64,000 nt of DNA from Sweltsa coloradensis. Its lineage: Eukaryota > Arthropoda > Insecta > Plecoptera > Chloroperlidae. The position numbers were made by a program, and so were the translations under genes. The notes below the pieces were generated by a model, which made no database searches, was not told the DNA's origin, and was given only the letters and a program-made list of their open reading frames with translations. Below are positions 20,935-33,824 of this stretch, one piece after another. Every line of letters starts with the position of its first letter. The stretch's first letter is position 1. The stretch is taken from positions 1 through 64,000 of the forward strand of contig JAMZAV010003224.1 in NCBI GenBank assembly GCA_024449915.1, read 5' to 3'.

Positions 20935-22850
20935 TGGTCGACGACAACGTCGGCCTTGGCAATCAGAACTGCATGCGGTTTCATCTCAGGCAACTCAACG
21001 CTAAAGGAGGTAGGCGTTGATCGGGGCCAAGAATCTGGGGATGATTGAAGAAAGGGCGGTCCCAACTGCCACAAAGGGTGAAGTAGCATTTCAGATGCCG
21101 TCAAACCACGGGACGCACAGTCAGCTGGGTTCTCAGTGGACGGAACGTGAGCCCAATCGGACGGTGAGGTGTGCTCCAGGATTTCTACGACTCGATTTGC
21201 CACGAACGTTTTCAGCCGATAAGGCGGTGTAGCCAGCCATGCGAGAACGATAGTTGAGTCCGAGTAAAGTACGATGGCGTTCAGGGTGAGAGAGTTGAGT
21301 GCAGGCAAGGTAGCTTGGAGAAGACGGGCAAGCAGCAGAGCCGCAGACAGCTCGAGCTTTGGAATGGTCAACGTCTTGACTGGAGCAACTTTGCTACGGG
21401 CTCGGAGAAGGCTAACGTGAAAGGCGGAACCCGACGTCATGTGGAGGTACAAGACGGCGGCGTAGCCTTTCTCTGAAGCGTCGCAAAACCCAACTATCCG
21501 GAGGACGCCGTGCAGTGAGGGGAAGTGACGTGGAACACGAAACTTGACGAGTTGAGCTACGTCAGCGACGGCGGAGTGCCAAGTGTTTGAGAGCTCGTCG
21601 GAGAGTGGGTCGTCCCACTGAGAATGAGACATCCACAATCTCTGGAGAAAGATTTTCATGAAGGAGACAAATGGCGAGAGAAATCCTAACGGATCAAATA
21701 TCCTGGCGATGTAGGAGAGTGCTGAGCGCTTCGTCAAATGGCCTTCGAATGGCTGAGCACGGAATGAGAAGTCGTCAGTGTGGGGGTCCCACAATAAGCC
21801 CAAGATCTTGATTCCCTGCTCTTCAGGGGAGAACGCAAGTGGTGTTTCCAGATGGTCCTCGGGAAGGGTCGCAAGGGCAGCAGGGAGATTGCTGGCCCAT
21901 TTACGAGGCTCGAAGCCTCCACTGGAAAGTAACAGCGTGAGCTCTTCTTGAAGAGCGATAGCCTGAGCGAGGTACTTAGCGCCTGAGACGATGTCATCGA
22001 TGTACGTGTCAAACGTAATCGCACAAGAGGCAAGAGGGAAGGGCGCCCCGTCGTCTTGCACCAGCTGGTGTAAAACTCGTTGAGAAAGAAAAGCTGATGG
22101 AGCTAACCCGTAGGTGACAGTATTGAGCTCGTACTCCAAGACAGCCGAGTCAGGATTCGGGCGCCAGAAGATGTGCTGATGGACACGATCAGCTGGTAGA
22201 ATACGAATCTGCCTGTACATTTGGCGGATGTCAGCACAGATAGCGATGGGATAGGTCCTGAAGTTGATCAGGATACTTGGGAGATCTCGCTGAAGCTTGG
22301 GACCGATTAACAGCTGCTGATTAAGAGAAGCACCATGCGCGTCCGCCGCCGAGGCGTTGAACACGACTCGAAGCTTCGTTGACGAACTTGAAGCCTTGTG
22401 CACGCAATGGTGTGGAATCACGTAATCCGATGACGTGACAGCAAGCTGCATGTGCTGAAGATCCGCGTACTCCCGCATGAACGTGTGATAAGCAACGTCA
22501 TGCTCAGGAACGCGCTTGAGGCGACGTTCCAGACTGAGAAAACTTGAGAAGGCAACATTGCGATTGAAGCCAAGAGGCACGCAGTGAGGCTTGAATGGGA
22601 GCCCTACAGAGTAACGCCCCACATCGTCTCGAGTGTGTGAGGCCACGAACTGGTCTTCACACAGCTGATCATCTGGATTCTTCTGAGAAGGACGCGAAAC
22701 CTCCTCAGTTTCCCAGAACATGCGAAGAGAACGATCCAACGATGGAGCTGAACATGCGAAAAGGGAGCATGGGGCCTGAGACTCGAGTCCTGATGCCGGA
22801 ATCGAACCCAAGATCACCCATCCGAACAGGGTGTTGAGAGCGGAGGGTTG
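20916..22850 (-). pseudogene. BEL/Pao pol: reverse transcriptase and RNase H
   Basis: A 633-codon open stretch (20916-22817). The frame is open upstream to the join with gag, so its ATG is not a real start. RT: CADIRQMYRQIRI near residues 194-206 (first catalytic Asp) and TYIDDIV at 271-277. The metal-binding pair uses YIDD, one of the variants in this group. The peptidase-A17-like/RNase H region follows: GFCDAS (Asp445), KLELSA (Glu489) and YSDST (Asp520), with CASRGL near 567-572. The polyprotein is broken at both joins by small frame changes, with gag-protease near 22845 and with integrase near 20925. The core is otherwise well kept, pointing to a fairly recent insertion. Confidence 0.9.
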
Positions 22851-22861
22851 GCCTCCGATGA

Positions 22862-24658
22862 CTACATCGCTGGTCCTACTAAAATATCCGGATACAGATC
22901 CGCTCCTATCAGGAAGTCGATCTTGTCTGGAAGATGAAACCTATCGTCGGCCAACGAGAGCCCACGATAGCGCTCGAACACCTCGATAGGGACGGAGGTA
23001 GTAGGAAGGCGATCGGAAATGGCAGACAGAACGAGTGCCTGAACGCGGAGATGATGGTTTGGATTCAACCTAGAAGCAATGTCACAGAGCACATTGCCAT
23101 GAACCTTGGTAACCGCTTGCCCTATGCCAGACAGTTGAATAGGGCTAGGTTCTACCTTCAGTCCGAGACCTTGAACGAGAGAAAGAGTTATAGCTGAGAC
23201 TTGAGACCCAGAATCTATGACGGCACGAATAGGGTGATGTTGTCCCGCAGCATCCCGAATTAAAGCTCTCACGGTACCCAACAGGGCGACGCGCTGAGTG
23301 GACGGGGTTGCCTCCATACGACAGGAAAAAGTACGAGCTGCGATCGTGCCTGTAGGCTGAGTAGAGCTGTTATCAAGATGGTTGATAGTCGGCGTTGGTG
23401 CTTTCATCGGATGCAACAACGAGTGATGCTGAGTGCTGTGACACGTCCAGCATGAACGTTCGGATTGACATTCGGATTGTGAATGAAGTCCCAAGCAATT
23501 GAAACAGCGACGTAATCGCCTGAGAGTAGCGTACTTGTCGGGCAGCGATTGCTTGAGAAACGTTTGACACTTATACAAGGTGTGAGAACTCTGGCATAAT
23601 GGGCAAGTGGGTGATGGACGGCTTTGAGCTTGCCGGCTTGACGAGCCTGAAGCAGGCTTATGTTCACTGGAGTCATGTGAGCTGGCGTTTGCAACGAGCA
23701 ATGAGTTGACTTTCCTCGATGACTGCGCCGTAGACTGCGCCTTAACTGGGGTCGAACCCGGTTGATCCAGACAGCACAACTCAAGCGTCCTTGAAGATTC
23801 ATCTAAGAACGTGATAAGCTGCTGATAAGTCGGAGTAGAGAACGCAGAATGCTTAGCCTCGAAGTTCTTTCGGGTTTGTGCGTCTAAGTTTGACAAAGTA
23901 AGTGACAGAAGGAGAAAGTCAGCTAAATCAGGAATCTTCAAAGCCTTGAGAGCGTTCACGGAATTACGATGAACTTGCAAGAACTGCTGTAACTTAGCAT
24001 GACTGCTTGATTTCAATGGAGTGAAATCGAGTACCTGTTGAATATACATAGCGGCCAATAAGCGCTTGTTCTGATAGCGCGACACTAGCGCGTCGTAGGC
24101 AAGAGGATAATTAGCGCTTGAAATTTGAAACCCATTAATTGCAGCCAATGCAGCATCTCGCAAAGAAGAACGCAAATAGTGGAAGCGTTGTACATTGTTC
24201 AATGACTCGTTGTCATGGACAAGGGAGCTGAACAAAGCATAGAAGTCTGGCCACTGAGTCATGTCGCCTGCAAATATTGGCAATTGAATATTGGGTAGCG
24301 TATTAACTTGAGCAGCAACAGTAGATGGCGGATTCACAGGAATAGCATCTGGGATACGCGCGACTATGGCGAGATACTTATCGCGTGCCGAGTAGAGAAG
24401 GCTCTCAAAGCTGGCTTGTACTGCGTCGACAGGAAGAGGGTTGACACCTTCCTCGAGCTGAGAATTAGCAACTAATATTTCGCTCTGAACCGCTTCGAAG
24501 TCAGTTTCCAACTGGTCAAGCTTGTCAAACCGCGATCTGTGACGAGAAGCTTCCTCGTCTTGAAGCGCTTGAAACGCGTCATATGAGCGTTGCACTGAGG
24601 CAAATATACGCTCTCTTCTAGCTAGAAGCAAGCTACGTTGCCGTTCCTGCTTGGTCAT
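22862..24658 (-). pseudogene. BEL/Pao gag with zinc fingers and aspartic protease
   Basis: 598 codons, uninterrupted. The N-terminus is charged and likely coiled coil (residues 1-75). A gag core of the DUF1759 kind follows, starting LPIFAGDMTQWPDFYALF at 126-143. Three Cys-rich knuckles come next: CPLC...C at 352-364, CFNC...C at 385-397 and CWTC...H at 403-416. The retroviral-type protease has its active site DSGS at 482-485. The protein normally continues into pol without a stop; here a stop at 22862 follows, and the pol sequence resumes in another frame, consistent with a single-base lesion. The ATG at 24658 is in a plausible position for the true start, about 0.8 kb below the tentative primer-binding site once the SINE is counted. 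Confidence 0.9.
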
Positions 24659-24787
24659 GATAACCGAAACTAAGACGACAATAAAAGAAACAGGGAGTGA
24701 CTATTGCGAGTGCAATTGAAAAAAACAACAATGAACACAAAATGGTAAGATCGAACCCGGGAAGTCAGGACAAATAACGGTTAGCGT
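24659..24787 (-). mobile_element. BEL 5' leader, proximal part
   Basis: A-rich leader between the gag start and the SINE insertion. No ORF. It resumes on the far side of the SINE at about 25218. Confidence 0.5.
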
Positions 24788-25217
24788 CGTGGCTCGTTGG
24801 TCTTGTGGTTAGCGTATCTGCTTCCAATGCAGAAGGTCCAGGGTTCGATTCCCGCTAAAGTCAGAAGTTTTTTAACTTCTGATTTGGACTTCAGTCCATC
24901 AGTTCTTGTCTTAGGAGTTTGTAAACGGTGACTTTGGAGCCGTCCTAGCAACGAAGCACATAATAAATTTCAGAGTTGTTCTGAATCGGCCTTGTTGATT
25001 CTGGCGTTCATTCGCGGGTGTTCGCACTGTCCATACCACTGATTGCTATATTTCCTATTAAAATATCGATCTTTGGTTGGTTATCGCTCACTCGTCGATT
25101 GCGTCGGGGCCTGCAGGGTTGGCTTGGTCGCTTTGATTTAAAGTCCCCCACTGAAAATCAGTTCTATAACTGAGTGGGTAGACTCTAAATAAAATTTATT
25201 TATTTATTTATTTATTT
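24788..25217 (+). mobile_element. Near full-length tRNA-headed SINE, family S
   Basis: About 430 bp. The head has an A-box-like TGGCTCGTTGG, an anticodon arm TCTGC-TTCCAAT-GCAGA whose loop reads anticodon CCA, and a B box GGTTCGATTCC. A perfect hairpin CAGAAGTT-TTTT-AACTTCTG follows. The middle contains CGGTGACTTTGGAGCC and GCACATAATAAATTTCAGAG. The 3' end is AAAATCAGTTCTATAACTGA, then TGGGTAGACTCTAAATA and an (ATTT)n tail. It sits in the BEL leader, in the opposite orientation, so it is younger than the BEL insertion. Confidence 0.85.
24841..24852 (+). promoter_or_regulatory. RNA polymerase III B box of the SINE
   Basis: GGTTCGATTCC matches the pol III B-box consensus. It lies about 50 bp after the A-box-like element, the normal spacing for a type 2 internal promoter. 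Confidence 0.7.
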
Positions 25218-25449
25218 AAATACACGCGACCGAGAGAATGTAAACAAATGCTCGCCCTGCGACAATGAACAATAAACTAGATAACACTGCGTATAGTGAG
25301 GCATGCACACGCCGAGTATGACCCAGTGATGAGAGATCGCATATCGACAAACAACAATGCGAGATAATATTTGAATGGTTTTGAAAGTGGACTGTATAAT
25401 GAAAAAAACGAAATATATTCGGCACGAGTGGACCAAAATGTTGGCACCA
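25218..25449 (-). mobile_element. BEL 5' leader, distal part, with possible primer-binding site
   Basis: Read on the minus strand, TGGTGCCAACATTTTGG at about 25433-25449 begins with TGG, as tRNA-primed binding sites do. The rest is untranslated leader. Which tRNA would match was not determined. Confidence 0.45.
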
Positions 25450-25993
25450 AGACGATGATGCCAATAAATACGAGGGAAAAAATGAAGAAACAAATCACAA
25501 TCGAGCTTACCTTGGCTTCGAGACAGTTGGCTTGTGGAGACGGCGAACTTGCCGTTTGAGCGAGGTGTCGAAGTAGGTGATGAAGAGTGAAAAATGATAG
25601 GCTAGCCTAGTGAGATGATAGATAGAAGGGGGATCGATAGTGAGGAATGCAGTAAATGATGATACAACAACATACGTAAAGCACACGAAAAATCAACTTA
25701 ATATCACTTGTAAAGCACTGTGAACTGTGTGTGTGTTAAGAAAGTGTCACTGAGTGACCACGAAGAATATTGTTGGTTTGTTGCACTCGAGGCAACTAAT
25801 ATGCGAATTCACTGTCTAGAACAGACAGCCGTACTGAGGTCTGAACGCTATGGCAGTTCGAAAGCAATAGAGACGAGCCAACGACCTGTCTAGGTCAGGT
25901 TTAAAATCAGAGATAAGATAAGAAAGAGGGGTACGAGGGGAGTGAAAACTAAATACTACGTGAAACAAGAGTGGGCTAATACTGGCGCGAACA
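25450..25993 (-). mobile_element. Tentative 5' LTR of the BEL element
   Basis: On the minus strand the segment starts TGTTCGCGCCAGTATTAG, a BEL-like LTR start, and runs for about 540 bp to just before the possible primer-binding site. It holds pyrimidine-rich and short AT stretches but no ORF. The second LTR is missing because the 3' end is truncated, so the ends cannot be confirmed by LTR-LTR comparison. Confidence 0.4.
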
Positions 25994-28900
25994 CTCATCC
26001 ATCAACGCGGCGGGACTTTGCGTTTCCCTAGTAAAACTCAATTCTGATAGGTCCGGGGGGATTTTTTTAAAAATTCACAAAGCAAAACTTTTCCCAAACC
26101 TTTTTACTTTTTTTCCTTTCAAAAACATTTTTTTGATTTTTAAATTAAAATTTGGGCCCTTTCAACAATTTTCCCAAAACCCCTGGGTGGGGGGGTTACG
26201 TTGAGGGGGGGTTTGGGGGCCCGAAAAAATTGGGGGGCCCGGTTTTTCGGGGCCCCCGGGTTCCCCTGTTTGTTTAAAATTTTGGTTTTGGCCAGGGGTC
26301 AAAGTTGGGGGGGGGTTTGGGCCAACCCTTTGGGGGCCCCCCCTTTTATTCCTTTTAAAGTTTTTTAAAAAACCCCTTTTGGCTTCAAGTCTTTTAAAAG
26401 TTTTTTTTAAAAGTTTTCCCATAAAAAAGGGGTTGTGCCAAACCTTTCCCTTTTCTTTTTTCCCTTATTCCCGTTTTAATTGTAAAAAATTCCCAAATAA
26501 TTTTTAAAAAAAACCCCGGTAAAGCTTCCTTTCTTTCTCTGTTTTTGGCTGTGGTTTGTTGGCCCTTTTAATTTTTTTCCCCTTTATTTTTCTTTAAAAG
26601 ATTTTAAAAAATTTTTTTTTTTCCGCCTGTTTTTCCGGTGGTTTGGGCCCGCGTTTTTAAAAGGCCCAAAGCAATTTTTTTTAATCAAAGGGGGAGTTTT
26701 AAAATTTTAATTTTTTAACCAAAACCCCAAACTTTTGGCTTGTGGGTTAAGGGGGAAAATTTCCTTTTTTTTTTAAATTTTTAAAACTGGGAAATTTTAC
26801 TGGTTGGTTTCTACCCAAGGGCTTGAAGGGGTTTTTGGGAATTTTAATTTTTGCCTTTTTTTTTTTAAAAATTTTTTGGGGGTAAATTTTTTGGGGGAAA
26901 TTTCCAAAAAATTCTTTTTTTTGTTTTTTTGCAAAATATTTTAATATGGATTGAATGTTTAATTTTTTAAATCACCCAAAAATTTTTTTTTTTAAAATTT
27001 TTTTGGGGCAGGGGGAAAGGTTCCCAAGGAATATTTATACTTTAGACAGTTTAACAATTTCCCAAATTCCGCAAAAATTCCCTCCGGTTTTTTGTTTTTA
27101 AATTTTTTGTTTTTTCCCCTTTCCCCAATTCCCCGGTTTTGTTTTTGAAAGCCTAAGTGATTTTTTCAGGGGGGGATGAGGTAAATTTTGAGTGGGGCCC
27201 CAAAATTTCAAAGTTCTTAGATGAACCTTTTTTTCTCTGTATAGGTCTTTTCATTAGTGACGGAATTACCTACTTTTGAAAATTTTGTTTTCTCCTTTAA
27301 ACCCCCATACCCAATTTTGTTTTTTCAAAAAATTAAAAAATTGAAAAAAAAAGAAGATATCAAAGGTAATTCCCCATTTTTGAACATTTTGTTGTAGCTT
27401 TTTCTTTAAATTTATTCTTTTTTAAAAGTTCTGATTTTGTTTTTTGTTTTTTTTTTGGGGGCCCATGGCCCCTCCCCTTTAGCCCCTTGTGTTTTGGACG
27501 CTAGATACTTAAATAAGTTAAGAGCTTTTTAATTTTAATTTGAAACAAATAACCACGCCTAACCCTTTAGTGTTTTGATTTCATGAAAATTTTGTTTTTT
27601 TCCCGGGGTCCCTTTTTACCGTTTGGGGTTTAAAAGCAAAAGGCACTGGGGGGGGGTTGGGTACTCTAATGGGGGCCCAAATTTCATAGTTCAAAAGTTT
27701 AAACCCTTTTTCTGTAGGGCCCCATATAGCTCCGGGGAAAAAAACCAAACAAAACCACCCTAGCCACCGCTAGCCACCGGAAAAAATTTTAAAACGAGGG
27801 TTCAGATACTTTTTAACACAGAAGGGGTTATCGGATCGATTTTGTTTTTTTTTTTTTGGAAAGGCCCATGGACCACATATCAGGTCTAAAACCGGGTTTT
27901 TTAAGTTTTGCCCGCCTAAGACTATATTAAAAAAATTTTAACTAAACGGACTAATTAGGGATTGTTGCGCCCGGGTAGGGGTAGTGGCCCCAGAAACTGT
28001 AAAGCTTCTATGGGGAAATGCCCCTCAAAAAGGGGGTTTTTTTTTTCCCGTTTTTGGCTGTTATTTTTTTTTAGATGACGAAGTTTGATGGGGAAAGCAA
28101 AATTTGAATTTTTCCCGTGTAAAATAAAACGCTTTTTCTTTTCCATTTTGATGTTAAATTTTTGGAAAAATGAAATTTCCTTTTGACCCTCCACCCCCGG
28201 GGACTCCTCGCCTCGTAGGGTTCTTCATAAAATCTATCTGAGTAAAGTATATAAAAAGGGAATTCATATTTTGTACAGGTATTCTAAAACGTAGTGTTTA
28301 CGAATTAATCTTAAAGGTTTAAAACATTCCCGTACACTTTTGTTTTTTTTAAAAAGCACGTGTAATTGTTTTAATCATTGCTTTTGAAGTGTATTTAAAA
28401 TTTCCCACGGGGAACGAGGGAATAAAAGAGCCCAAAGCCAACAAACCACAGGAGATAATATATCATTTGGGCCCAATGTACCGCAAAAATTAGATAACGG
28501 GAATGCACAATGTCTTAGACTTTTGACATGGGGATATAATGTGAGGGCTTCAAAAACAAGAATCTATAAATTGGGGAAAAACCTAAATAAACGGGGGCTA
28601 TCCACAATCAAAATAAAAAAGCACAGTTTGTACGGTTTCCCCCAACTACCAAAACCATGTGGCGCTCATAAAGTAAAACCGTTTATTTTTAGTGGGGGGG
28701 GGGGGCACGCTATAAGCAAAAAAACTATATTTTTAAATATTTTTAAATTTAAAATATTTTCGTGAAATTTTTTTTTAAAAAAAATTTTGACTTTCGTTTA
28801 AAATAGTTATTTTTAAATTTTTGGGAACAAGAAATTGCCTTATGGGGCAACTACTTGCGAAAAGGACTGTTCATTTTAAATCTTTTTTCATTGTGCCGCC

Positions 28901-30089
28901 GCCCTTTTTTTAATATTATTGTAATATAAAAAGCTTAACCTAAACCCAATTTTATATACTTTTTGACTAAATAAACTTTAAAAAATAAAAAGGATTAATT
29001 TTAAAATCAGCATTAGTTTCATGTTCCCCTTTTTTCTAAAAAATATCGTCCCTTTATTACAAAACAATTTCAAGATAAAACCTTTTAAAATAAAAATTTA
29101 AAACTATTATTGTTATTTTATTGCCACCAACAACAGATTTCCCTTTCCACAAGTGCGATTTTAAAAAAACTTTTTTTTAGCCCTTCAAATAAAACAATCA
29201 AATCTTTCTCTTATTGCGTAAAAAAAAAGTTTTAAAAATTTAATTTTATAAAGACGGTTTAAAACCCGGGAAATCTTGCAAAAAATTTGGGAGTTGAAAA
29301 AAAAGGGCCCTTTCCCATAAGAAAATTTTGGGTTTTTCGTGTGTTTATTTAAAATAAAAAAGGGCGGGTTTGGGGTTTTAATCGCAGCACTGATGATGTT
29401 TTTGGGGGTTGAAAACCATATTGTCGAAGAGCCCTATTTTCTCGGAAAAAAACACAAAAACAGTTCATAAAAAGACAGGACTGTGGGGGAAAAATCCCTT
29501 ACCTAATAACATTGTCAGTTCTAAAGGGTTTCTGAAAGATTTAAATAATATTGTTCTAATGATATTTTTTTTGATCAGTTACCATTTGATGTTTGTTTAA
29601 AACCCAAATGCCCCCCCCCCCCCCGTCTACCCTAAATGAATGATACAAAAATTCCCAAATTCGATTAGAAAAAAAGCAAAAAAACAGATTTCTCGGGGCT
29701 TTCTATGGCATATTTATTTGGGTGATAGAAGATAAAAACCTGAGGGGATATAAATTGTATTTTGTATCTTTGTGCATCCCTCTTACTAAAAGAGGAATAA
29801 ATAACAATCCCACATAATTTAAAAATTTCTTGGTTTTCATTAAATTTTCTTTTTTCCAACTAGGTCGTTTCGCAAACCCGCTTTTTTATCGCTTTGATGG
29901 GGGGGCCTTTTTTGAAAATTTTGCGTGGGATCTTCCATTTTGCAAGTGTTTTTTTAAACGCTTTGGGTAGGTTTTTGGCCCCCCTATTGTTTTTATAATT
30001 TTTTAAAAATACCCCCAAAAAACAATAAAATTTAAACCTGTTTTTCATAAATTCGGGCCCTTATTTTTTCAACTTTTTCTTTCAAAGGT

Positions 30090-30330
30090 ACTACATCACT
30101 ATACCCTTTAATGCCCCTGAAAAATATGAACATTGTAGCCCCACCCATTTTGGTCAGAATCGGTCTTTTTTCACGGAAATTTTCGCACTAAAAATCGAAA
30201 AAAAATCGAAAAAGTACGATATTCATAAGAAAAAATTTTCTTGGGTTTTTCCCCAAAAAACGTGTCAGGTCTAAGTTTAGAGATTTCGAAGGTCCCCCCC
30301 CAATTTTTTCAAGATCGAAGCGAAGAAGGG
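30090..30330. repeat. Inverted copy of repeat R
   Basis: Reverse complement of 19690-20000: AATATGAACATTGTAGCCCC, TTTGGTCAGAATCGG, CACTAAAAATCG, TACGATATTCATAAGA and GAGATTTCGAAGGTCC in order. Differences cluster as homopolymer runs, consistent with the surrounding quality problem. Confidence 0.7.
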
Positions 30331-30442
30331 GCCCTAAAATATAAATTTTAAAACTGTTTTACTAGTTTCAAAATTTTACTAAAAAAGAACTGTTTTGAAT
30401 CAATTTGGTTTAAAATTTAAACTATAAAATTTTAATTTTTCA

Positions 30443-30625
30443 GTCCCAAACCACCACGACCCAACAAGTACCACTCCCAAACCGTCCCGATGACCCCCCC
30501 AAAACCCCAACCAGTACCCCCCCCCGGAAACCCCACTCCCATTAAAACAACCAGTACCACCCCCAGCCAACAACCAGTCCCCCCCCTAGTACCACTGTCA
30601 TCACCGCCACAATGAACCCCACCCA
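30443..30625 (+). repeat. Pro/Thr-rich coding-like repeat
   Basis: AACCAGTACCACCCCC-type words recur about five times. One frame gives QTTTTQQVPLPN, the next gives PTSTPPPETPLP and KQPVPPP. It reads as a mucin-like or linker segment directly upstream of the Lys/Ala/Glu-rich array. Frame is lost repeatedly in C runs, probably through sequence error. Confidence 0.4.
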
Positions 30626-30639
30626 GTACAAATGCCTGC

Positions 30640-31850
30640 ACCAAGGCAGGGGCACGAGTAAACGGGAAACAAGAGGCCGAGGCTGCGGCCAAAAAAGCAG
30701 ATATAAAAAGAGGGCGGCCAAGACAAAACTAGAGGGGTGCTAAGTCCAGCGCTAAAACAGATGAAGGGGTTCCCGGGGACAGCTGATTTAGAGGCAGCTG
30801 GGAATGAAGCCCAGGAACGGGAAGATTGCAACTGGGCTGCCAAGCTAGCGCTAGAGGGCCGCCAAGGGCCCCGCGCTAAAACGGGAAAAGGGCCCAGCTT
30901 CGCCACAATTAAAAATAAAGCTCAAGGATAAAACTAGAAACAGAGAAGATTGGAACTGGGGTCCCGCTAGCGCCCAGAGTCCGCCAAGTCCAGCGCTAAA
31001 AAACAGAAGAGGCCCCAGCTTCAGCATCACAATTAGAAAGAAGCTGCAAGGATAAGCAGAAACAGAGAAATTTCAACTTTAGGCTGCCAAGCTTGCGCTA
31101 GAGTCCCCCTAAGTCCCCGCGCTAAGCGGAAGAGGCCCGAGCTTCAGCATCACTGCTGGAAGAAGAGGGTTTTTAAAACCCAGCGCTAGAGTCCGCAAGT
31201 CCAGCGCTAAGACAAAGAGGCCCAGCTTCAGCATCAAATGCTTTGGGAAAAAAATTTGCCAAGTTTGCGCTAGAGTCCCCCCTAAGTTTCCCGCGCAAAC
31301 CCGGGAAAGGCCCGAGCTTCAGCATCAACTGCTGGGGGAAAAAGAGTTTTCCAAACTAGCCCTTTGAGTCCCGCTGGGGCCAAACGCTAAGACCAAAGGG
31401 CCCGAGCTTCAGCTCACCCGCTGGAAAAAAGAGGCTCCAAGCTACCTTTGCCGCTAAGTTTCCAGCGCTAAACAGAAAGCCCGAGCCACAGCAAACAAAT
31501 GCTGGAAGAAGAGGTGCCAAAGCTGCGCTAAAAGGGGCCCCCTAAATCCAAAGCCCAAAGGGGGCAGGGCCGGGGCCCGAGCCACAGCAAACAAAATTAA
31601 AGAAAGCTGCAAGGGGTGAAGCTAGAAAAAAGAAAAATTTCAACTGAGGCCCGCCCGCTACGCTAGAGTCCGCTAAGTTTCCGCGCAAGACGGGGAAAAG
31701 GGCCCCCCGGGTTCAGCATCAAAAATTTTTAAAAAAGAAGTGCAAGGATGAAGCTAAAAAACGGGGAAGATTGCAACTGGGGCTGCCAAGCTAGCGGGTA
31801 GGTCCCCTAAATTCCCCGCGCTAAGGCAGAAAATGGCCAGAGCCCAAGGG
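30640..31850 (+). repeat. Tandem repeat encoding a Lys/Ala/Glu-rich coiled-coil-like protein (corrupted)
   Basis: Ten recurrences of a GCTTCAGCATCA-type marker lie at about 30897, 31019, 31141, 31227, 31317, 31407, 31486, 31580, 31711 and 31840. Spacings fall in two classes, about 84 and about 123 nt, both multiples of three. The best-preserved units read AAKLALESAKSSAKTEEAR followed by ASASLLEEE (28 residues, four heptads). In the long form, ASASQLERSCKDEAR and NREDCNW follow instead. Upstream, VNGKQEAEAAAKKADIK continues the composition. No single frame stays open because of indels. I do not recognise the protein; a structural coiled-coil or secreted repeat protein is possible. Confidence 0.5.
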
Positions 31851-33479
31851 TCAAAGGGGCAAACTGCCCAAGGCTGAAAAGTAGCAAAATCAAGGGCAAT
31901 TCAAGGGTGCTAGAGATTTGCGCAGCTGAAGGTGGACCCGCCCTGTTCCCTGCTAGGGCTGAAATTTCTTTGCTCAAACGCCCAGGGAAAAACTCCCTTT
32001 GAGAGGGAGCGAAAGCACTAAATCTCCAACACTCGCAAAAGCCCTCAATGTCCGCAAGGGGAGGCAAAGACCCAAAATCTCTTGGCTAACAGTGTTAGCT
32101 TTTGTATTGTTTTACTTCTCTTTTTCTGAATAAAAACAAAATTTATTGAATATCTTTTAAAATTTTTTTCTGTATCCCTATTCCCCCCCTTTCCCAAATT
32201 TTTGCAAATTTTTACTAAAAAAGATTTCTTTTTCCCTTTTCCCCCTTCATTCGACGTGTGCAGAAAATTAAAATTTAAAATCTTTTGAAACGCTAGTTTC
32301 AGAAAGGGGCCCAAGGGCCCCTTTTTGGGCCAAAAAAGTGTTTGGTAAAATTTTTTTTAAACTGTGAAAAAAACACATCTTTTGTGTTTTAAAGGGCACT
32401 TGTCCAGATACTTCCCCTCCATATTTTTAAGGGGGTTAATATTGGGGGAGTTTGAGAAAGGGCCCAAGACCCCGGACCAAAAGGCCCCTTTTTAACCCTT
32501 CACATAAATTCAGTGAGGTATTATTTTTTATTTGCAAGGGGTGTGGGGCCCGTGGTTTTTAAAAGAAAAAAATCATTTCAATAGGTCAACAAAGTAAGGG
32601 TTTTTTATCATTTGAGTTTTTTAACCATCCTTAGGTGTTATATTCAAGAAAATTTTTTTTAAAAAAAAAAAAAAAAAACCCGTAAAATTTCGATTTTTAA
32701 AAAGAAATAATTTTCGATTACGCTCAAAATTTTAAACGAATATCTTAAATTTATAAAAATTAAAAGGTTTTTGTTAAAAAATCATTACAATCGGATAAAG
32801 CATGTAAGTTTATAATTTGAAGAATTTTTAAAAAAACGAAAAAAAAAAAACGTAAAATTGCGTTTTTTTAAAAAAAAAAATTTCCCGATTTCGCTCAAAA
32901 AACGGGCAGTTCTAAGTTTTGAGATTTCAAGGCCTCCTAAATTTCATCGCACCCGGGGTATTTGGGTTTTGCCGGAAAACGTGTTAAACCAAAAACCCCC
33001 AAAAAAAACAAAAAAAAAAGGGGTTTTTTTTTCCCAGTGTAGTGAAAAGGGGAAACTTCGCTTTTTGCTCGCTAAAAAAATCAAACCCAAAATTTATAAT
33101 GATTAAAATAAACAGTAAAATAAACAAATTTTCATGGTTTTTTTTGTATTGGTATTTTGGGAAGTTTTTAGGGGGAAAGGGGGCCCAAGGGCCCTGCCTT
33201 AGATAGGGGGCCAAAAATACCAAATTGGAAATATTTTTTGCCCCAGATTTTTTTTCAAAGAATTAAAGTGGTTAGGGGGATTTTTCTGCCCAAAAACATA
33301 AGTCGACACTTTATTTTTTAAATTTGTTTATGATTGGAAAAAGGGGTTTTGTTTTTGGGTTTTTCCTTCCCGAAATAGTTTTATGGACTTAGGCCCCTTT
33401 CTGAAACTAGCGATTTTATTTGCATTACTCTACAGCAATTTAACAAAAGCAAATTTTTTCCGGGGCACTTAAAGCATAT

Positions 33480-33515
33480 TTAAATATATATATTATATAT
33501 ATATATAAAAAAATA
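33480..33515. repeat. (TA)n microsatellite
   Basis: About 14 alternating TA units with one interruption, inside the low-quality block. Confidence 0.7.
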
Positions 33516-33824
33516 ATTTATTTATTAGCAAAATTTATCAGCAGCTTAGGGCATTAACATCCTTTTTTACAAAATTTTTATGGACACTAAGCAACATAAA
33601 TTTTATTTGTTAAATACAGTAAACCTTTTTTGTAAAACTCCCATATCAAAGTTATTGACCGGTTTTTTAGGCCTGTTATCAGTGTCCCCCGTGAAATCCT
33701 GACGACGAGAGTGATAACATTTGAGGGTCACCCCGTGTTGTTCAAAGCCAGGGGGTGTTTTTTGCCACCAAGTCTAGACTTTTTAGTAACTATATTGAAT
33801 TCCCCTTTTTTTAAATTATCACAT

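Noticed and set aside
26162..26422. Pro/Gly-rich minus-strand frame
   Set aside because: Lies in the distorted homopolymer block; frames there are artefacts.
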